NCBI RefSeq assembly: GCF_964355755.1
Contig: NC_092672.1
Location: 14,504,501-14,568,500, forward strand
Length of the DNA: 64,000 bases
DNA from: Antedon mediterranea
Taxonomy: Eukaryota; Echinodermata; Crinoidea; Comatulida; Antedonidae
Reading direction: 5' to 3'
Positions 35,801 to 50,800 of the stretch are shown one piece after another. Position 1 is the stretch's first letter, and the number at the start of each line of letters is the position of its first letter. The translations under genes were made by a program, and so were the position numbers. The notes beneath the pieces are model-generated. The model saw nothing but the letters and a program-made list of their open reading frames with translations, did no database searches and was not told where the DNA came from.

Positions 35801-38800
35801 CTGCTTTAAGCAGTTGTACCAAACAGTTGTGCATAATGTGTTCAGTTAACATTTTAATTTTAAATAATTCACCAATGAACTTAATATTTCCAAGTGACCG
35901 TCGCTTTGCCGCAATCACTTCTAATTCAAACGCATCTTTCTTCGAGTCTCGTTCATTTTCCTGCATGATAAAAAAAAAAATGTTTATATATATAAAACCA
36001 TTGCTGTACCATCAGGAGTTGCAGGAAATTAATTTCTTATACCATGGCTGCAAATTAAGGGGTTATTTTTGGGAATAACTGTCATGTTTCAGCTCATGCA
36101 GGAGGAGAATATTAAAATTTACTCTTTTTTTTTTACTATGTTCTGAATAAATGTCTGATTAATATATACATCACAAACTAAGAACCGATTTTACAGATAC
36201 CAACTTTCAGTCAAAGCGATAGTAATGATATCCTGCATCATTTTCACAAACAAATCAGTGCTTGCAAAATAGTCTGCCCAGGGCAATTGAAAAATCATGT
36301 CAGGCATTCTCTACGAAAATAAATTAATAGCAGGGAAGACTATCAAGATGACGACGGTGGGTGGCGCTGCAAGGTTGGTAGCCAACCAAAAAATGCCATC
36401 AACCTGCCTGAGTGACTCCTAGTTCACAAATGGTTTGGAATAGGCTTATTGAAGTAGTCATTTTAAAACTTAATAATTTTCAATAGAAACAAACTAAAAT
36501 TTCAAAAGATCACTACATATTTGTTTTTAATAATCTATTTATTTTTCAACTACAGTTGAAGTTAAAAAAAATCAATCTAAGATACATAATTTGATAGAAA
36601 CACAAATCTATAGTGTTTATCAACATATAGCGTTGAACGCATTTTTGGTTGCGCCAGCTACCATTGTGACGTCAGCACCGCAGAACTCTACATAGTTTTA
36701 TAAACTGTGTGAAAGGCAAGACACCCCAGATTAGGTACATGAATGCATGTCAAACCAACAAACAAACTTTCCCACAAAGAAGAGGCTTGGTTTGTAAACA
36801 TTCGCCAACACAATTTTGTCAAGACTTTGGAAGCTCATAACTCAGGATTGGTATTAGCTGTCGAGTTTCGAGGTCACCCTGTGTTCAGACAAAGTAGAAT
36901 ATACATTTCATATTTTGGGTACTTTATCTCACGAAATAAGTCTTACGTGATCTCTATACTATGGCCTGGAATAAGTTAGAATTCCCAATTTGAGTTATAA
37001 ACTTTTAAAGTCTAAGGAAATTACGTTTGCACATTTTTAAGAATGTCTCAGAAAGTACATAAATTGTACAAGGCAAATTTTTTTTTCACATAGTGGATCA
37101 AACTTGTGCATTGTTTTATCAAGAGTATAATGCTTTAAAATTTACTGCTTTTAACAATATACAACACGCTAGAAATAAAGAATTCCTAATTTTAAAATAT
37201 TAATGTTTTTAGTTATATGAAAAATCATGAATTATAGATTAATGTTACAGTAATATTACTGTTGAATAAAACTAGATACATACTGGAAGAAGTTCTATTT
37301 CTTTTCTTTTCTCTTTTAATAGATTTTCATCTTTTGATTCACTTTCAAATTCCCGTTGACATCGATTTAGTAACAACTTCCGAAATTGTACTATTTGACC
37401 TTCTTTTCCTGCAATGGGCACTTCAATCTATAATATAAATTTAAAAATATATATTTATATTAAATTTTCCACCAGGCTATTACAGAATATTGACGAACAT
37501 TTAAGGTAAAATAAATCTGAATTCTGCATTCAGTTGAGTAGTTCAGTATACATAGATTTTGTGGGCTGTGTAACACTGCTATAGATTTTGTGGGCTGTGT
37601 AACACTGCTATAGATTGTGGGCTGTGTAACACTGCTATAGATTGTGGGCTGTGTAACACTGCTATAGATTGTGGGCTGTGTAACACTGCTATAGATTGTG
37701 GGCTGTGTAACACTGCTATAGATTGTGGGCTGTGTAACACTGCTATAGATTGTGGGCTGTGTAACACTGCTATAGATTGTGGGCTGTGTAACACTGCTAT
37801 AGATTGTGGGCTGTGTAACACTGCTATAGATTGTGGGCTGTGTAACACTGCTATAGATTGTGGGCTGTGTAACACTGCTATAGATTGTGGGCTGTGTAAC
37901 ACTGCTATAGATTGTGGGCTGTGTAACACTGCTATAGATTGTGGGCTGTGTAACACTGCTACAGATTGTGGGCTGTGTAACACTGCTATAGATTTTGTGG
38001 GCTGTGTAACACTGCTATAGATTTCTGCCTTGACATATGTTAATGCTAACCCTCAATGGAATTATCTTTCAACATACTTACCTGTGATAACATCCGACAC
38101 ATGTGTGCATAAGCAACACTGAAGTTAGGTTCACTCAAAGCCTGGAATTAAACAATAGTTGATACATGTAAGTAGGCCTAGTAGCCGAATAAATAATTAA
38201 ACAATTTCAACTGTTAACTGACATAATATTTATTCTGCAGTATTATTAGAGAAACTATTGCCATTCTTATCTTTTTTTTCTGATGCCAAAAAATTATATT
38301 AATTAAGGAAACAAACATTAGGATTAATGCATATAAAATCTTGTCTGTTTTTAAAAGTGTGAACACAAAATACCTTCTCAAATATGAGGTCAATGACACC
38401 AATAAGTCGTTCCTCTGTGTTAATTTGCAGCTCTAGTGCCTGGTTGGTTAATTTTTGAAACTTCTGGGGTGCTAACTTGTTTAAAATTCCCTTAAATTTC
38501 CTGTAAACTTCCTACAAGACAACAAAGACAAATGAAGACAAAATGTTTTAGTTTAAATAGGACAAGTATATATTGGGGATTATTAATGTGTTAATAAAAA
38601 AGATATTTATTAAAAAGTTATAGTAATTGTAGTTCAACACCCTGCAATTATCCACCCACTTACAGGAGGTTGCCACTTGTGCCTTGTTTCATAAGGAACT
38701 TTTTTAATGAATTTAGTCACGTAACCTAACCTAACTTTCATTTTTACCTTTTTATTTTATCAATTCATTTATGTTTGTAATGACATTATACCTGTGTTTG

Positions 38801-41800
38801 CAATTCATTATCAGAGACACCAGTTGTGCTACCTGGTTTCCAAGCATTTTCAGATTTCTTCAGTTCTACTTCCGAGGACTTTGAATTAATAACTTTCCTT
38901 CCAGCAATGACACGTCCTACTTTGCTGGAGTTTCTTGAATTAAAATTTGGTTGTTGCCCCTGTTATTGAAACAATATATAGATTAGGATCATTTAAATAT
39001 TAAATTGTCAATGGTGAAGTTTAGAAAAAATATATTCAAAAACTAATTTTTTACTTAAAAAATCAATTTCCTTATAAATTAAGCGTATTTGATTACTAAT
39101 TTGTCATTTAAAAATTGGCTTTCAAAATTATGTTATATTATATATATATATATATATTATATTACTATGAATAATAGAACTGCTTAATAGGTGATAAAAT
39201 ATATCTACAGGACTGTGCTAGAATTGAATATGTATAATATATAGCTTTAAACAGGCTCAGTGTTTATAATGAATTTTTATTTGGAATATGCTCATTCAAG
39301 GGTTACTTTACAATCTGACAAAAACAATTGATCTTTAGCAAAAAAAGAAACTCACTCGTATGATTGGAGACTTGAGATACATAGGCATGAAATCATTTTG
39401 CTTGTTACTCTTGATATCTAAACGAATCAGTGAACCTATATTTGCCTAAGAAAATAAAGAACAAGTAAAATAACGCATTGTATTTGAAAATAAAATGCTA
39501 TGGTAAATCTCCTACAAATTTTGCCTATATTTATATATCCTTTTTCAAGTTTGTTTGTTGTACATATTTTTGCTATTCCACGCAAAAAATAATAAGCTCT
39601 TACAGTATCTAGTACTACTTCTGGAATCTTTGGAAGCCCATCAGGTTTTTCAATGCAGTTATCTTTAAACTGCATCAGAAATTCACGGTCATATTGCCTC
39701 TTGCCCTCCAAGTTTATAGGGCTCCATTGATCTGCAAGAAACCATTAAGTAAATGTAAAATCTAAATTGTTTTTATTACAATAGGGAAATGAATATGTTT
39801 TAAATCTCTTGTCATTTTAACACCTGTATAATTTCTTTCTTTAAACTATGGACATACACAATACTAATTTAACAATTCTTGCCTAACAGCCCTTATCAAC
39901 TTCATTTTTGCTCACTGGTATGAACAACACGTTTAAGCCATTGTTAATTTTTTATTTTAAAATGATATTAATGAAAAGGATGTTATTCTATAATTCATTA
40001 TATCTATATATATATTGAGCTTTGATTAGAAATAAAATGTAAAATAAAAATGCACAATCTATCTGTAATTTATCTCCTTTATCTATTTCCGAATAACTGC
40101 TAGGCTACCTAGACTGGGTTTCTGCAAGTCCCAGACCAAGACAGTTCAGATGAACTGGGCTGAAAATGTTTTTAAAATTACTATTAGTGTTGATGATACC
40201 CAAGGAGCAAAGTTTCACCTTACCTTCCCTATACTTGTATTTCAGTTCTATCTTATTATCTTTAACATTAGGTTTTGTATCCTCTTCATTAACTTTTGAG
40301 TTTTCTGTAACATCATTTGTGTTGGGAGCCGTATTTTCTTTTTCCTCTTCTTCAAGTACTTTTGCAGTTTTTATTTCTATTTCAGTTGATGAAACATCTG
40401 TTTCTGCTTCTAATTCCTTTTTGTCAGTATTTAATACTTCTTTTTCAGTTTGATCTGTTACATTTGTATTTGCAATTTCATCTGTTTTCAATTGGTTTTG
40501 AGTAGATACATTTTTATCGGCTATACTATCATTTGCTATACTTGTATCTACATTAGTTCTATCTTGAGTTGTGTTTACAATTTGATCAGGACTAGATTTC
40601 TCATTAATTTCTGTGTTCTTGTTTTCAATGACAGATGGGTCTTTAACTTCCATTTCTTTAGTTGTATCTGTTGGTTTTACTTGTTCTTTTGTTTCAGGTA
40701 ACAATTCAGTTTCTTGTATTACATTGGTACTTTCCTATGGAGAAAAATATAGTATTAATTATCTAGAAATATTTTTAGACCACACATTATCACAATAATT
40801 ACATATTGTGTAATCTTCCAGTTGCAATGCTTCTTGTGTGTGTTTCTTTACAATGAATTTAACTTTACCTCTATGTGTTCTTCAGTTCGATAAGCTGAAA
40901 ACATGTCATCATCTTTTGCTAGTTTCTTATCAAGCTCTTGCATACGCTTTTTCGATTTCTTTTTACTTTCTTTCACTGGATTAAAGAATGTTTACTACAT
41001 GGTTAAGATTTTAAGAACAAAGTACAAGTATTATGTTTTTATAACTTGTTATTCTCGCAAGTGTTTGTGAAAATAGTGTTGCTATTAAAAACCACTAAAT
41101 AAGATATAATATAATATATAATATAATAAAAAAAACCATATAACTTTTTTAACAATTTAAATGATGGACTCTGAAAGTAGAACCAAAACTTAGCTAGTAG
41201 AGCAATTTTTCAGCCTCATTCCAACATGCATTGCTCACGGATTGATATTATCATATTGTGATGTGATGTACTTAAATCGATCACGTGAAAGGTAAACAAA
41301 TAAAAGAACCGTAACTCTTCAGTGAAAATACCAGGTCGCTGATTTTGCCAAGACAATTTAGAAATGAGACGTCAGGCTACAGTACAGAAAGAAATTACTG
41401 CTTTGTATCTATGCGTAACCTTTCGTAGCCTACGCACAAGTCTACGCTCACGCTAAGGTCAAATTTTCTTTCGCAAAATTTGCAAAAGGTCGCAAATTTT
41501 AAAAACCATGAAAAGGGCTAAATTTTTTGGTAGATATATTAAATAAATATATAGATTGTTGTCTTGTATTGTTTTTACTTTATTCATTCAAAATTTGTGA
41601 TTAAAATTAAAATAAAACATGACCACATTAAAATATGTTAGGCCTATCTACTGCAGCCTCACCGGTCTGACGCGATACCAGTCGCCACGGCCATAGCCTA
41701 GGCTCGCACTGGCCGATCGCCAAGTCGCCATGGGCGAAAACGTTTCTAGATTGGCGAAAAATAAAACGGCTACTTTAGCCATTTTGGCGATGACATATGA

Positions 41801-44800
41801 TAAAATAGATAATTAAATAATCATTTTGGCGAAAGCATAAAGTCCAACTAAAAGGTCCATTTGTCGATCTCCAAGCATTTATTTTGTTCGTTATCACGTT
41901 GTTTACTTTAAGTTTAAGCTCCATTTTTCGTAAACTTGTTTCGTTGTACCAGGCGTCTCTTTGTTATTTCAAAAAGATGGATAGCAGAGGTAGACTGCAC
42001 AGAGAGAAAAACGTTACACGACACATGGATGATGAAGTCTACCCAAACTATCACGTGTTGTGCGCTGCACAAACGATCGACTACGTAGCCGACGGTCGGC
42101 TAATTACCGGGATTGTCTATTTTTTCGATAGGGGTGTACTTTTCAGATTAAAAAGAAACATTATAGTATCTTCGATGAATGACGTCTTAATCTTATCGAA
42201 ATCAAAAATGTATGCGTTATGCATTTTAGAGTCTTCCAATTTAATGTAGTTTCATATTTTAGCCTTAATAAACTTCCCTCGTGCGTCAGTAGTGTAAACA
42301 AAACAACATGCGGGAAATGGTAGAGTCTAACGGGGATTTAGCTAAACACACACGTACGTGCATCTGAGCGGGGCCGGTCGGCCGGCTTCTGTGTTGTTTT
42401 GTGTAAATAAATAATAATCGGATAAATTTCTCGCCCTGACAGAAACGCTTCGGCGCAGCCTTGAGGGATGGAAAGACGTGTACTATGTGCTTTGGCCTAT
42501 ATTATCTTACTTTTAACAACGATACGAGTGTTCGTTTGCTAGGAATTTTCCTCAATATTTTTAGCATACGATATACAGTTGCGTTGTTGTACATAATTTT
42601 GTAGGCCTAGGCCGGCGGTTCTGCACTTTCGCACCTCTTGAGCATACCCAATTTAAAAACATTAACCCGCTGCGCGGCGGTGATTCTAGGACACGATTTT
42701 CGCCTGGTACGCCATGGAAGCCGTCACACGCAAACATGACCAGCCAAGCGTAAAAAACAAAAGTAACATAGCGTTCAGGGGATTTCAGAAAACTGTTAAA
42801 TGTTTCTTATTACAGTAAATTGATAACTGTATAAATGCTGTATGATTAAAAACAATTTGAAGAATTGTTTTGATCATGTAAAAAAAATACTAAAAAAAAT
42901 ATTTTTTTTAATCATACAGTGATTTAGGCATGGTTCTTTATCTCAATGCCTTACAAAAATGTTCAGGGAACAGTGTATAGACCTGTTGACATAGATAAAT
43001 TGACTAAAATATTTTTACCACTATATTTCCAAAATTTTAAATTTTGTCTATAAACCGATTCATTTGGCTAAATAAAAAAATTTGACTTTAGCCATTTTGG
43101 CTATAGATAAACTGATTTGACTAAAAAAAATATTTTGACTTTCGCCAAATGGCTAAACAAAATGAAATGTTAGTGCTACCCCAGATAGCCTATAGCAGGC
43201 CTATTCAACGGTTGACTATGCCACAGCCGAGTCATGTATGATCGGCTTCAGGCCTGTATCAATTATCGGCAATGCAGCCTGCCTGGATAAAGTTTTTCAT
43301 CACAAACAATATAAAATAATAAATAGTTTTTGTTTGTGTTTTATATGCTTCTTATTCACTCGCCAAAACATCGTAACACACCACAAACGAACTACGACGT
43401 CGGCAGAATGTCCATGCAGCATGTTTGTTATTTCGCGATATTTTCATCTATACACATGCGCAGTTTGTTTGTAATTACAATTACTGCGCATGTTTATTCA
43501 TAAAATAAATTCTCCTTAGTCGGCCGCGTGTACATTTACAGATAACGTGATTTACAACTACTCGCCTGTACAATTTAATAAGCCTTCTAACGGAAAACTC
43601 GTTTTAATTTGTTCGAATGACGCAAAAAAAACGTCATTGATAGCAAGTAACGCTACATCGCTGTCACGTATTATAGGCTGGCGACGGCGGCGGCAAAGTT
43701 GTGGTTTACATAAAACTTTAACATTTGAAGCCTAACTAAGAGGACAAAGTTTGAGTTTCTAAGGAAAAATTATTTTTGCAAGTTTTGCGAATGATATAAT
43801 TTTGTTTTCGCAAATTGACTACTCCAATCGCAATTTGCGAAAACACGAATGGGTAGCGTGAGCATAGCAAGTAGATCGTAGGTCATTATTCTCTGAATGT
43901 AGCCTACGAAGTATTGTTCATAGCCTACGATGTATTGTTATGTTAATCGTAGGGTGGTATACGAAGTATTGTTCGTAGCCTACAATGTATTGAATTACGA
44001 TAATCGTAGGGTGGTTCGTAGGGTTAGTAAACACCATTTTCATCACCTTTAGAAGCATGGACAATGTAAACAAACAATTTAATGTTTGCTAATTAAAATC
44101 CTATCTAAAGCTAGAAGACGTCAATTTTTGTAGCCGCCCTACACACAGGCTATCATAATTTGGCCGGACATCCGCCGGCGAGACGACATCGGGCCCCGTA
44201 AACCTCAGCTCTCGCAGACAGAATTTCGGCGGCCTACACTATAAATTATTTAATCCTACCTTGGGTAAAAAAAATTATTATTATGACATGTGTAAAGGAA
44301 GGGGAGGGGAAAAAAATGTGAGTCATATGACAAAAAATCCAGGTACACAATCTTAATGTCTGATTTATTTTCATTAGACGGCAGGCAGCCACCCCCTCGT
44401 ACTTAGTTAAAAAAAAAACATGCGAGAGATTGTACGAAAAGTTGCAGTAATTTCATTCTGTACTGAAGGCTACAGCTAGCGTACATGTTCATTAGTTACC
44501 TCTATTTACCAGCTAGGCATACAAAACCCAAGTCTAGCTAAACTAGGCCCAAGACAATCCAGGAAAGGACATTCGACGCAAACCACTTAGATTGTGCATG
44601 GTTTCTCTCTTTTTATCATAATTTACCATAAAACGTACATTTAAGACAAGGAATGACCTGGTTTAATGTTTTTAAAGTAGTACATATGCATTATTTTTAC
44701 GGAACGTCAAAAATTGTAGGTCTAGTGTCTTTAAATGAGCATTTCGGAACAGCAATAGATAGACGTGGTACATTTTTCAAAAGCAAAGCAAAAAACATTT

Positions 44801-47800
44801 CAACAAATTTGCGTTAAATCCATCAAGCTACAAATTTTATTGGCAAATCCTTTTTGCTATATTGGTTTTGAAATAAAAAAGACTCCAGAGATGACTGACC
44901 CTGGCAATTTCTGTTGAATTGGTATGGTATGACACAAGAGCAAGCGAGTATACATGTGCTATGGTGACAAACATGTCAGGCCTATTAATAAAGGCACACA
45001 ACATACATCAGCGTATACATGTGCTATGGTGACAAACATGTCAGGCCTATTAATAAAGGCACACAACATACATCAGCGTATACATGTGCTATGGTGACAA
45101 ACATGTCAGGCCTATTAATAAAGGCACACAACATACATCAGCGTATACATGTGCTATGGTGACAAACATGTCAGGCCTATTAATAAAGGCACACAACATA
45201 CATCAGCGAATACCAGGGCCTTCAGATAGAATTTTGATGTGATTTATAACAGAAATACAAGTTCGTCTTATTTGTATGTATGTAGCAAGTATATTTTGTA
45301 ACAACCATACCTTGAGAAGCATCTGTAGCATCAGTATCGGGGTTACTCTGTGACTGAATTGCAACTGGTTGGCTATTTGTCAATTGAGCAGGAATTGCAT
45401 CTGGACTGGATATATTTTCAGGTACATTTTCTATAGAATTTTCTTTCGAAGAAACAACTTCTTCTGATGTTTCTTTCTCCTTTTTTAAATCCTCTTCAAC
45501 TTGTATTGGTTTTGAGATGACTTGAGTTTCATCAACCGGTATCAATTGGATTTCTTCTACATTAATTGTCTCTTTCTCTAGACTAGGCTGTACTGGGGTT
45601 GCTGACTGTGCATCCACAGATACTGCTACAGGATGTACCACTGCAGGTTTATTGACCTTAGGATCTTGCCTTGGTAGAATACTTTTAGGAATGACAACTT
45701 TTTGTTGAATCTCTTCCCTTCTGCTTTCCTCCTCAGGGGCCATGGCTCTACGCGCTACCTCTTTTGCAAATTGAGCTTGAATAGCTTGGTTCGAGTCAAC
45801 CTGACCAGATTGCGAGGGTGGTGTTGCTGTATTCTGCAAGATAAAAATAGAAAAAAAAGTCTAATGAACATGATATAAATAAGCTTTTAGTATAAGTAAG
45901 TTTTGCTACAAAAATAAACGATGATCTAATCTTACATTTTAATGTAAATTAAAATAACTTATGTTAACAAATTGAGGAACATGCATACCATTGGTGGTGT
46001 TGAAGAGGTTGTAGAAAGATTTGGTTGTGGTGGAATAGTTGATTGAGAGCTTTCTCCAATGATTGATTCAGTAATATCTTTATTTGTTGTAGGATCCACT
46101 ATTTTGATGATACTTCTATTTCTGGTAGGCTTTGAATAGGTTTGTTGTTGCTGAGACCTAGGTTGGGGTTGCGGTTGGTACATTGTCGGAACTGGTGCTT
46201 GTTGCATCGGTTGGTTTGGCATGTATGAAGCTATCAAAACAAAAGAAATAACATTTATTTAAGTGAAACAATCTTCAGTAGCAAAAAAGTGACCCAAGAT
46301 GATTAAGACAATCTTTAACAAAATTGACGCTGACACAGCAGCCAGTGCAAACAGTCCAATAACCATTTCATTTAACAACATAAAGTTGGTAATAAGTTAT
46401 ATTGATTCTTAAAATGTGTTACTTACTTTGCTGAATATTTTGACTTGTTGGATAAAACGATTGCGCTTGTTGTTGCTGGTAGGCAGTCATTGTTTGTTGA
46501 AATTGAGGTGTATATGGTCGTTGGTACTGCAAAAAATATTCTCAATAAGAAATGCAAGTTTTTTCTAAAGTATATTGTACAGTAGAACCTCCATTTTACG
46601 TACGGTACGGGACCGAAAGGCGTACGTAAAACAAAGGATTCGTAAAATCAAGGTTGACCTTAAATTGACCCCAAATACGTAGAGATCGTAGCTATAAAGG
46701 CTACCCTGTTTGTCTACTTTATTGAACAGCATGCAGGTTGTCACTAGCTAGGCCTTGCCTAGACTATTCTATTCTATTCATAACTATGTTATCTACATTG
46801 CTACATTAAAGATGTATTGTCCCCCAAAAAATGAAAAATAAAGATGAAAAAAATCAAATTTTGAATAGACCGTTTTGTAGTTAACATAAAGTTATTCACT
46901 TCCACCGAAAAAAAATCCGAAAAAAATATTGATTTCGCTTATAAAAAAATCAAAATAAGTTTACCATTTTTTCGAACTCATCGGCTCAGAAATTAGGCCG
47001 GTAGAGCTAACTCATACATATGCATGATATGTTAATGAGCATCCACACAGCAGAGATCTGATCTAACAATGGACGATGCACGTTGTATGTACAACACCAC
47101 CACCAGAGATCGACGCGACTCGACTGTGGGTTTCCCTGGCCTGATCGTATAAATATGTAAAGCTGAGCTGTTAATTTGTCGGTAAGTAGGCCTAGACGGT
47201 TATTTTAAATATAATAATATATATAACGCAATAATAACAGGAAGGTAAATTAATTAACTTAGCCTGGGATTTTTTCAGTTCAGGGCTAGGCCTAGAATAA
47301 TTAATACATGCTGCTGCATATTACTAGGCTAGCCTAGTAGCAAGCAGACTGTGACAATCGGGTCCCTGCAGAAGATGCCCAGCTAGGCCCTATACATTGT
47401 ACTCTTCATAGACTGGCCTAGGCTATATGCCATCAATCTTAGCTACATTCCGAAAATACAGCCAGCTTGCTGTACCATATATATATTTACAGTTGAAGCT
47501 TGTTTAACTAATTTTTATGATAAAAATAAAACAAACATTTTTCAGGGAAAATGGTTGCAATACAAGCCTGAAATTGAGAACCTTCCAGCAGCACTGTACA
47601 AGTAGACAGAGGGGAAAAGCCAGCTTAGCCATTTTACAACACAAACAAATGTTCTCTGTACTGTAGTAAGTCAAATATTTATTTTCTCTTTTTATAAGTT
47701 ATAACATTATAAGTAATGTGTTTTAATTACCATAGAAAGGTAGTATACTTATTTGACTATGTCAAAGTAAGCAATTTCACTAGCCCAATTTTGCACTAAA

Positions 47801-50800
47801 TATGCATGATCTATTTTTTACAGATTTTCATACTTTGCTTTTACTTTTTTTAAAGACGTTGAGCTGATGAAGACTGGAACAGAGGTCACCCAAAGACAAC
47901 AATGATAGACTTGGTATTGGAATATGATTGGATATTGCAGGAAAAATATTTCTGACTCTCCTGCTGCATTCGGCCAATATGTTCTTGTCCAGCTTGTAAA
48001 ATATTGTATAATTTTTTTTGTAAACATAACATTCAATAAATAAAAAAAAAAACTACTACAACAGTACACAGGATAAATTCTTCAAATTTACTTACACTTC
48101 ATAATTTTACTGTAAATATTACAGTGCAAAAGGAGTTAATAAAATATATATATACAGTATATCTTATTGAATTCCTGTATTGTTTTTTGTGTCAATTTGT
48201 TTACTAATTATCAATGTGTTGATTGTGGCAGTAATTACGACAGCTAGTATACTATAGTCTTCTAAGATCGCTCACATCCATTACAAAGTGTCATTTTAAT
48301 ACAGTAGTTAGTAAGAAACGTTTCAATAAATTGTGAATGTTGCCACTGTACGATACATTTTATGTTTCTCACTACTTGCTCTTACTGTTCAATCAATCAA
48401 CCTAAAAAAAAAGAAATTTGTGTCAAAATATCTGCATAAAATGTTTATTTGCGGAATGTTAATTTGAACCTATTGCATTTGATACAGAAAATATTTTTAA
48501 AATATTGCATCAGTAAAACATCCAAAACAATATTTAGATTTTCTTTTTTTTTTTTATTTTCACTGCCGAATAGATAGTTGAAATCTTTAAAAATTAAACC
48601 GATTCATCATGATTAAAACAAAAATACATCCCTTCTGGTGGTGGTCTACTCATGGAGGTATTTTCATACCTCCATGGTCTACTGTAGCCCTAGCTAGCAG
48701 TGTACTGCCTAGGCCTACTAGTACTACACTCTACTTCTTTCTAGGCAGCAGTTAGGCTACTCGAGACTGTCAGTGCTACTAGGCCCTAGTAGTAGTAGTA
48801 GTACAGTAGCAGCAAATTCGGGCCTAGCTAGGCCTCTCCTGTTAGCGAAAAAAAACTCACCTAAATGAATAAGATTCAACATCAAAGTTACCAACTGTAA
48901 TTCTAACTTAGCATTCTGCTAGCTATAGTTTTCGTGTTTTCATCAAGATTCGTCTCGCATCACTACTCGACTCTCTCGCACGCATGCATTGCTATCGTTG
49001 TTGGCTGTTGATTTGGAAAGCATCATCATCCACACGATGTATCCATACAATATGAATATTTATGAGCTAACTCAGGTCAAGAGTTAAATTAAACCGGAAC
49101 ACATTTGTCTTCCAGACAAATAGCTTCCGGTTGGTAAATTTTTGCATTAAATTGCGATTTTCCCGTGTAAAAAATTATTTTTTTCAATCCAAATTGAGGT
49201 CAAAGTGAATAACTTTTATGTGCAATTAAAATGGCCTATTCAACAAAAATATTGAAAAAAAAATTTTTTTCAGGGGGACAATACATCTTTAAGTAAATTG
49301 AAAAAAAGTGGGGGGGGGGGGAGGAGTTGGGGGTTTTTCGTAATAAGCTGTGTTTATCAGTTGATTTTATGTTATTTTATACACTTTTACTATATCTTGT
49401 TTTGTATTCATTGTGTAAAATAATGATCTACTGTATGTATCGATGTAAATTGTGGGGGGGGGGGGGGCGGATAGGGGATGATAGTTGCTTTTGCCTTTTT
49501 TTACTTTTCTGTTAATTGTTATATTTTATATTGTGAAGGATGCACCTTTGTGCTAAGTGTGCCACCGATCTAAAGGTGTAATTCCAAATAAATAAATAAA
49601 TAAATATTCAGGCCAGGCTAGCAGGCCTAGCAAGATGTGAGGCCTAACTAGAAAAGTACAGTACTGTACAGTATATACAGGCTGTGAGATGTTTAAATAA
49701 AGTGTAAAATATCAATGTTCTTGTATTTTCTATCAATAAAAACAGTCGCTGCTTAAATGCACGTGCGTAGCTTGACTCAAACACACAGCAGAATTCCACA
49801 CACAGCCATGATTGTGGCTTTGTGTGCTTTGTTGTTGTTAAATTGCGCCCTCAATGTAAGAAAATGATGACGTCATCGGTTATTTTAAGCGTACGTAAAA
49901 TCAGGGGAACGTAAAATCAGGGTACGTAAAACACAGGTTCTACTGTAATTAAATTGCGACAACAAATGGCATTGATTAACAATAGAAATGATGAGTAAAC
50001 ACCTACTTGTAGGTTGATGTTATGTTGTGGCATAACAGGTTGTATAAAAGGTGGCTGTTGCGTTGACATTATCTGACCTGCATTATAATTGACAGGTTGT
50101 GCACCTGGTCTGTGTTGCATCCTCATTGGCGTAGTTGAACGCTGGATATACATCTGTGCAAATATAAACATTTACAATAACTTAGTTTAATAGTAATCAA
50201 TGGCAAATTTAGCCAGGGGAACAAACCCCCACCCCACTCCAATTATAGTTCCTTTTTTTAACAATTCAAAAAATTATGCATCCATACTGGTACAATTAAC
50301 ATTGGTTAATTTGTTACTGTATTTTTGTAAACATAAATGATATGGTTAATGATAACAGAACTATCATTGCAGCCACACATTAACAAAACCTTCATTTAAA
50401 AGGAGCGCGATTAGGATAGCGCTGGTTTTTTTTTTAATGATAAAAAAACACCAGACACAAACTACATGAATGAAAAACAATGAATACAAACATAATTAAT
50501 TTTCAAAGATAAAAAAAAGACACTTCAAATTATAGCAACGACGTTCAGTTGATCGGACTACTAAGGATGCCGACAGAAAATGTTATAGTATTCAGTATTG
50601 CATTTTAATTGACTATTTGTTGGGACACAGGCCAAGAATTTGCTGCTTTTTCTTCTGCATGAGAATAGTCGGTGTTGTATGGGGTGGTTTCAGTAACCTT
50701 TTATATTCATTCAATTAATAACATCTGACCAATAGGTGCTGCTGCTGCTGCTTCCTCTTCCTATGTTATTTTTCTATTAAAAGAATATCGATGGTACTGT

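Larger units (their letters stand above)
40976..45310. other. eIF4G intron 7: 4.3 kb of nested repeat remnants
   Basis: Opposed CGTAGCCTACG-type arrays (about 41425 and 43900-44030) and opposed TTTGCGAAAA / GGCGAAA motifs suggest a large decayed inverted-repeat element. A plus-strand frame at 41884-42249 (121 codons; [13 protein letters not shown] from the second Met) and another at 43547-43735 are open. I recognise neither, and their codons show no clear coding bias. The 65-bp array ends the intron. Confidence 0.5.

Noticed and set aside
37579-37983. 134-codon minus-strand frame of VLHSPQSIA repeats
   Set aside because: Translation of the 27-bp minisatellite inside an eIF4G intron.
37552-45209. 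CRISPR-like arrays (27-bp and 65-bp units)
   Set aside because: Units are contiguous with no unique spacers, and this is an animal genome.
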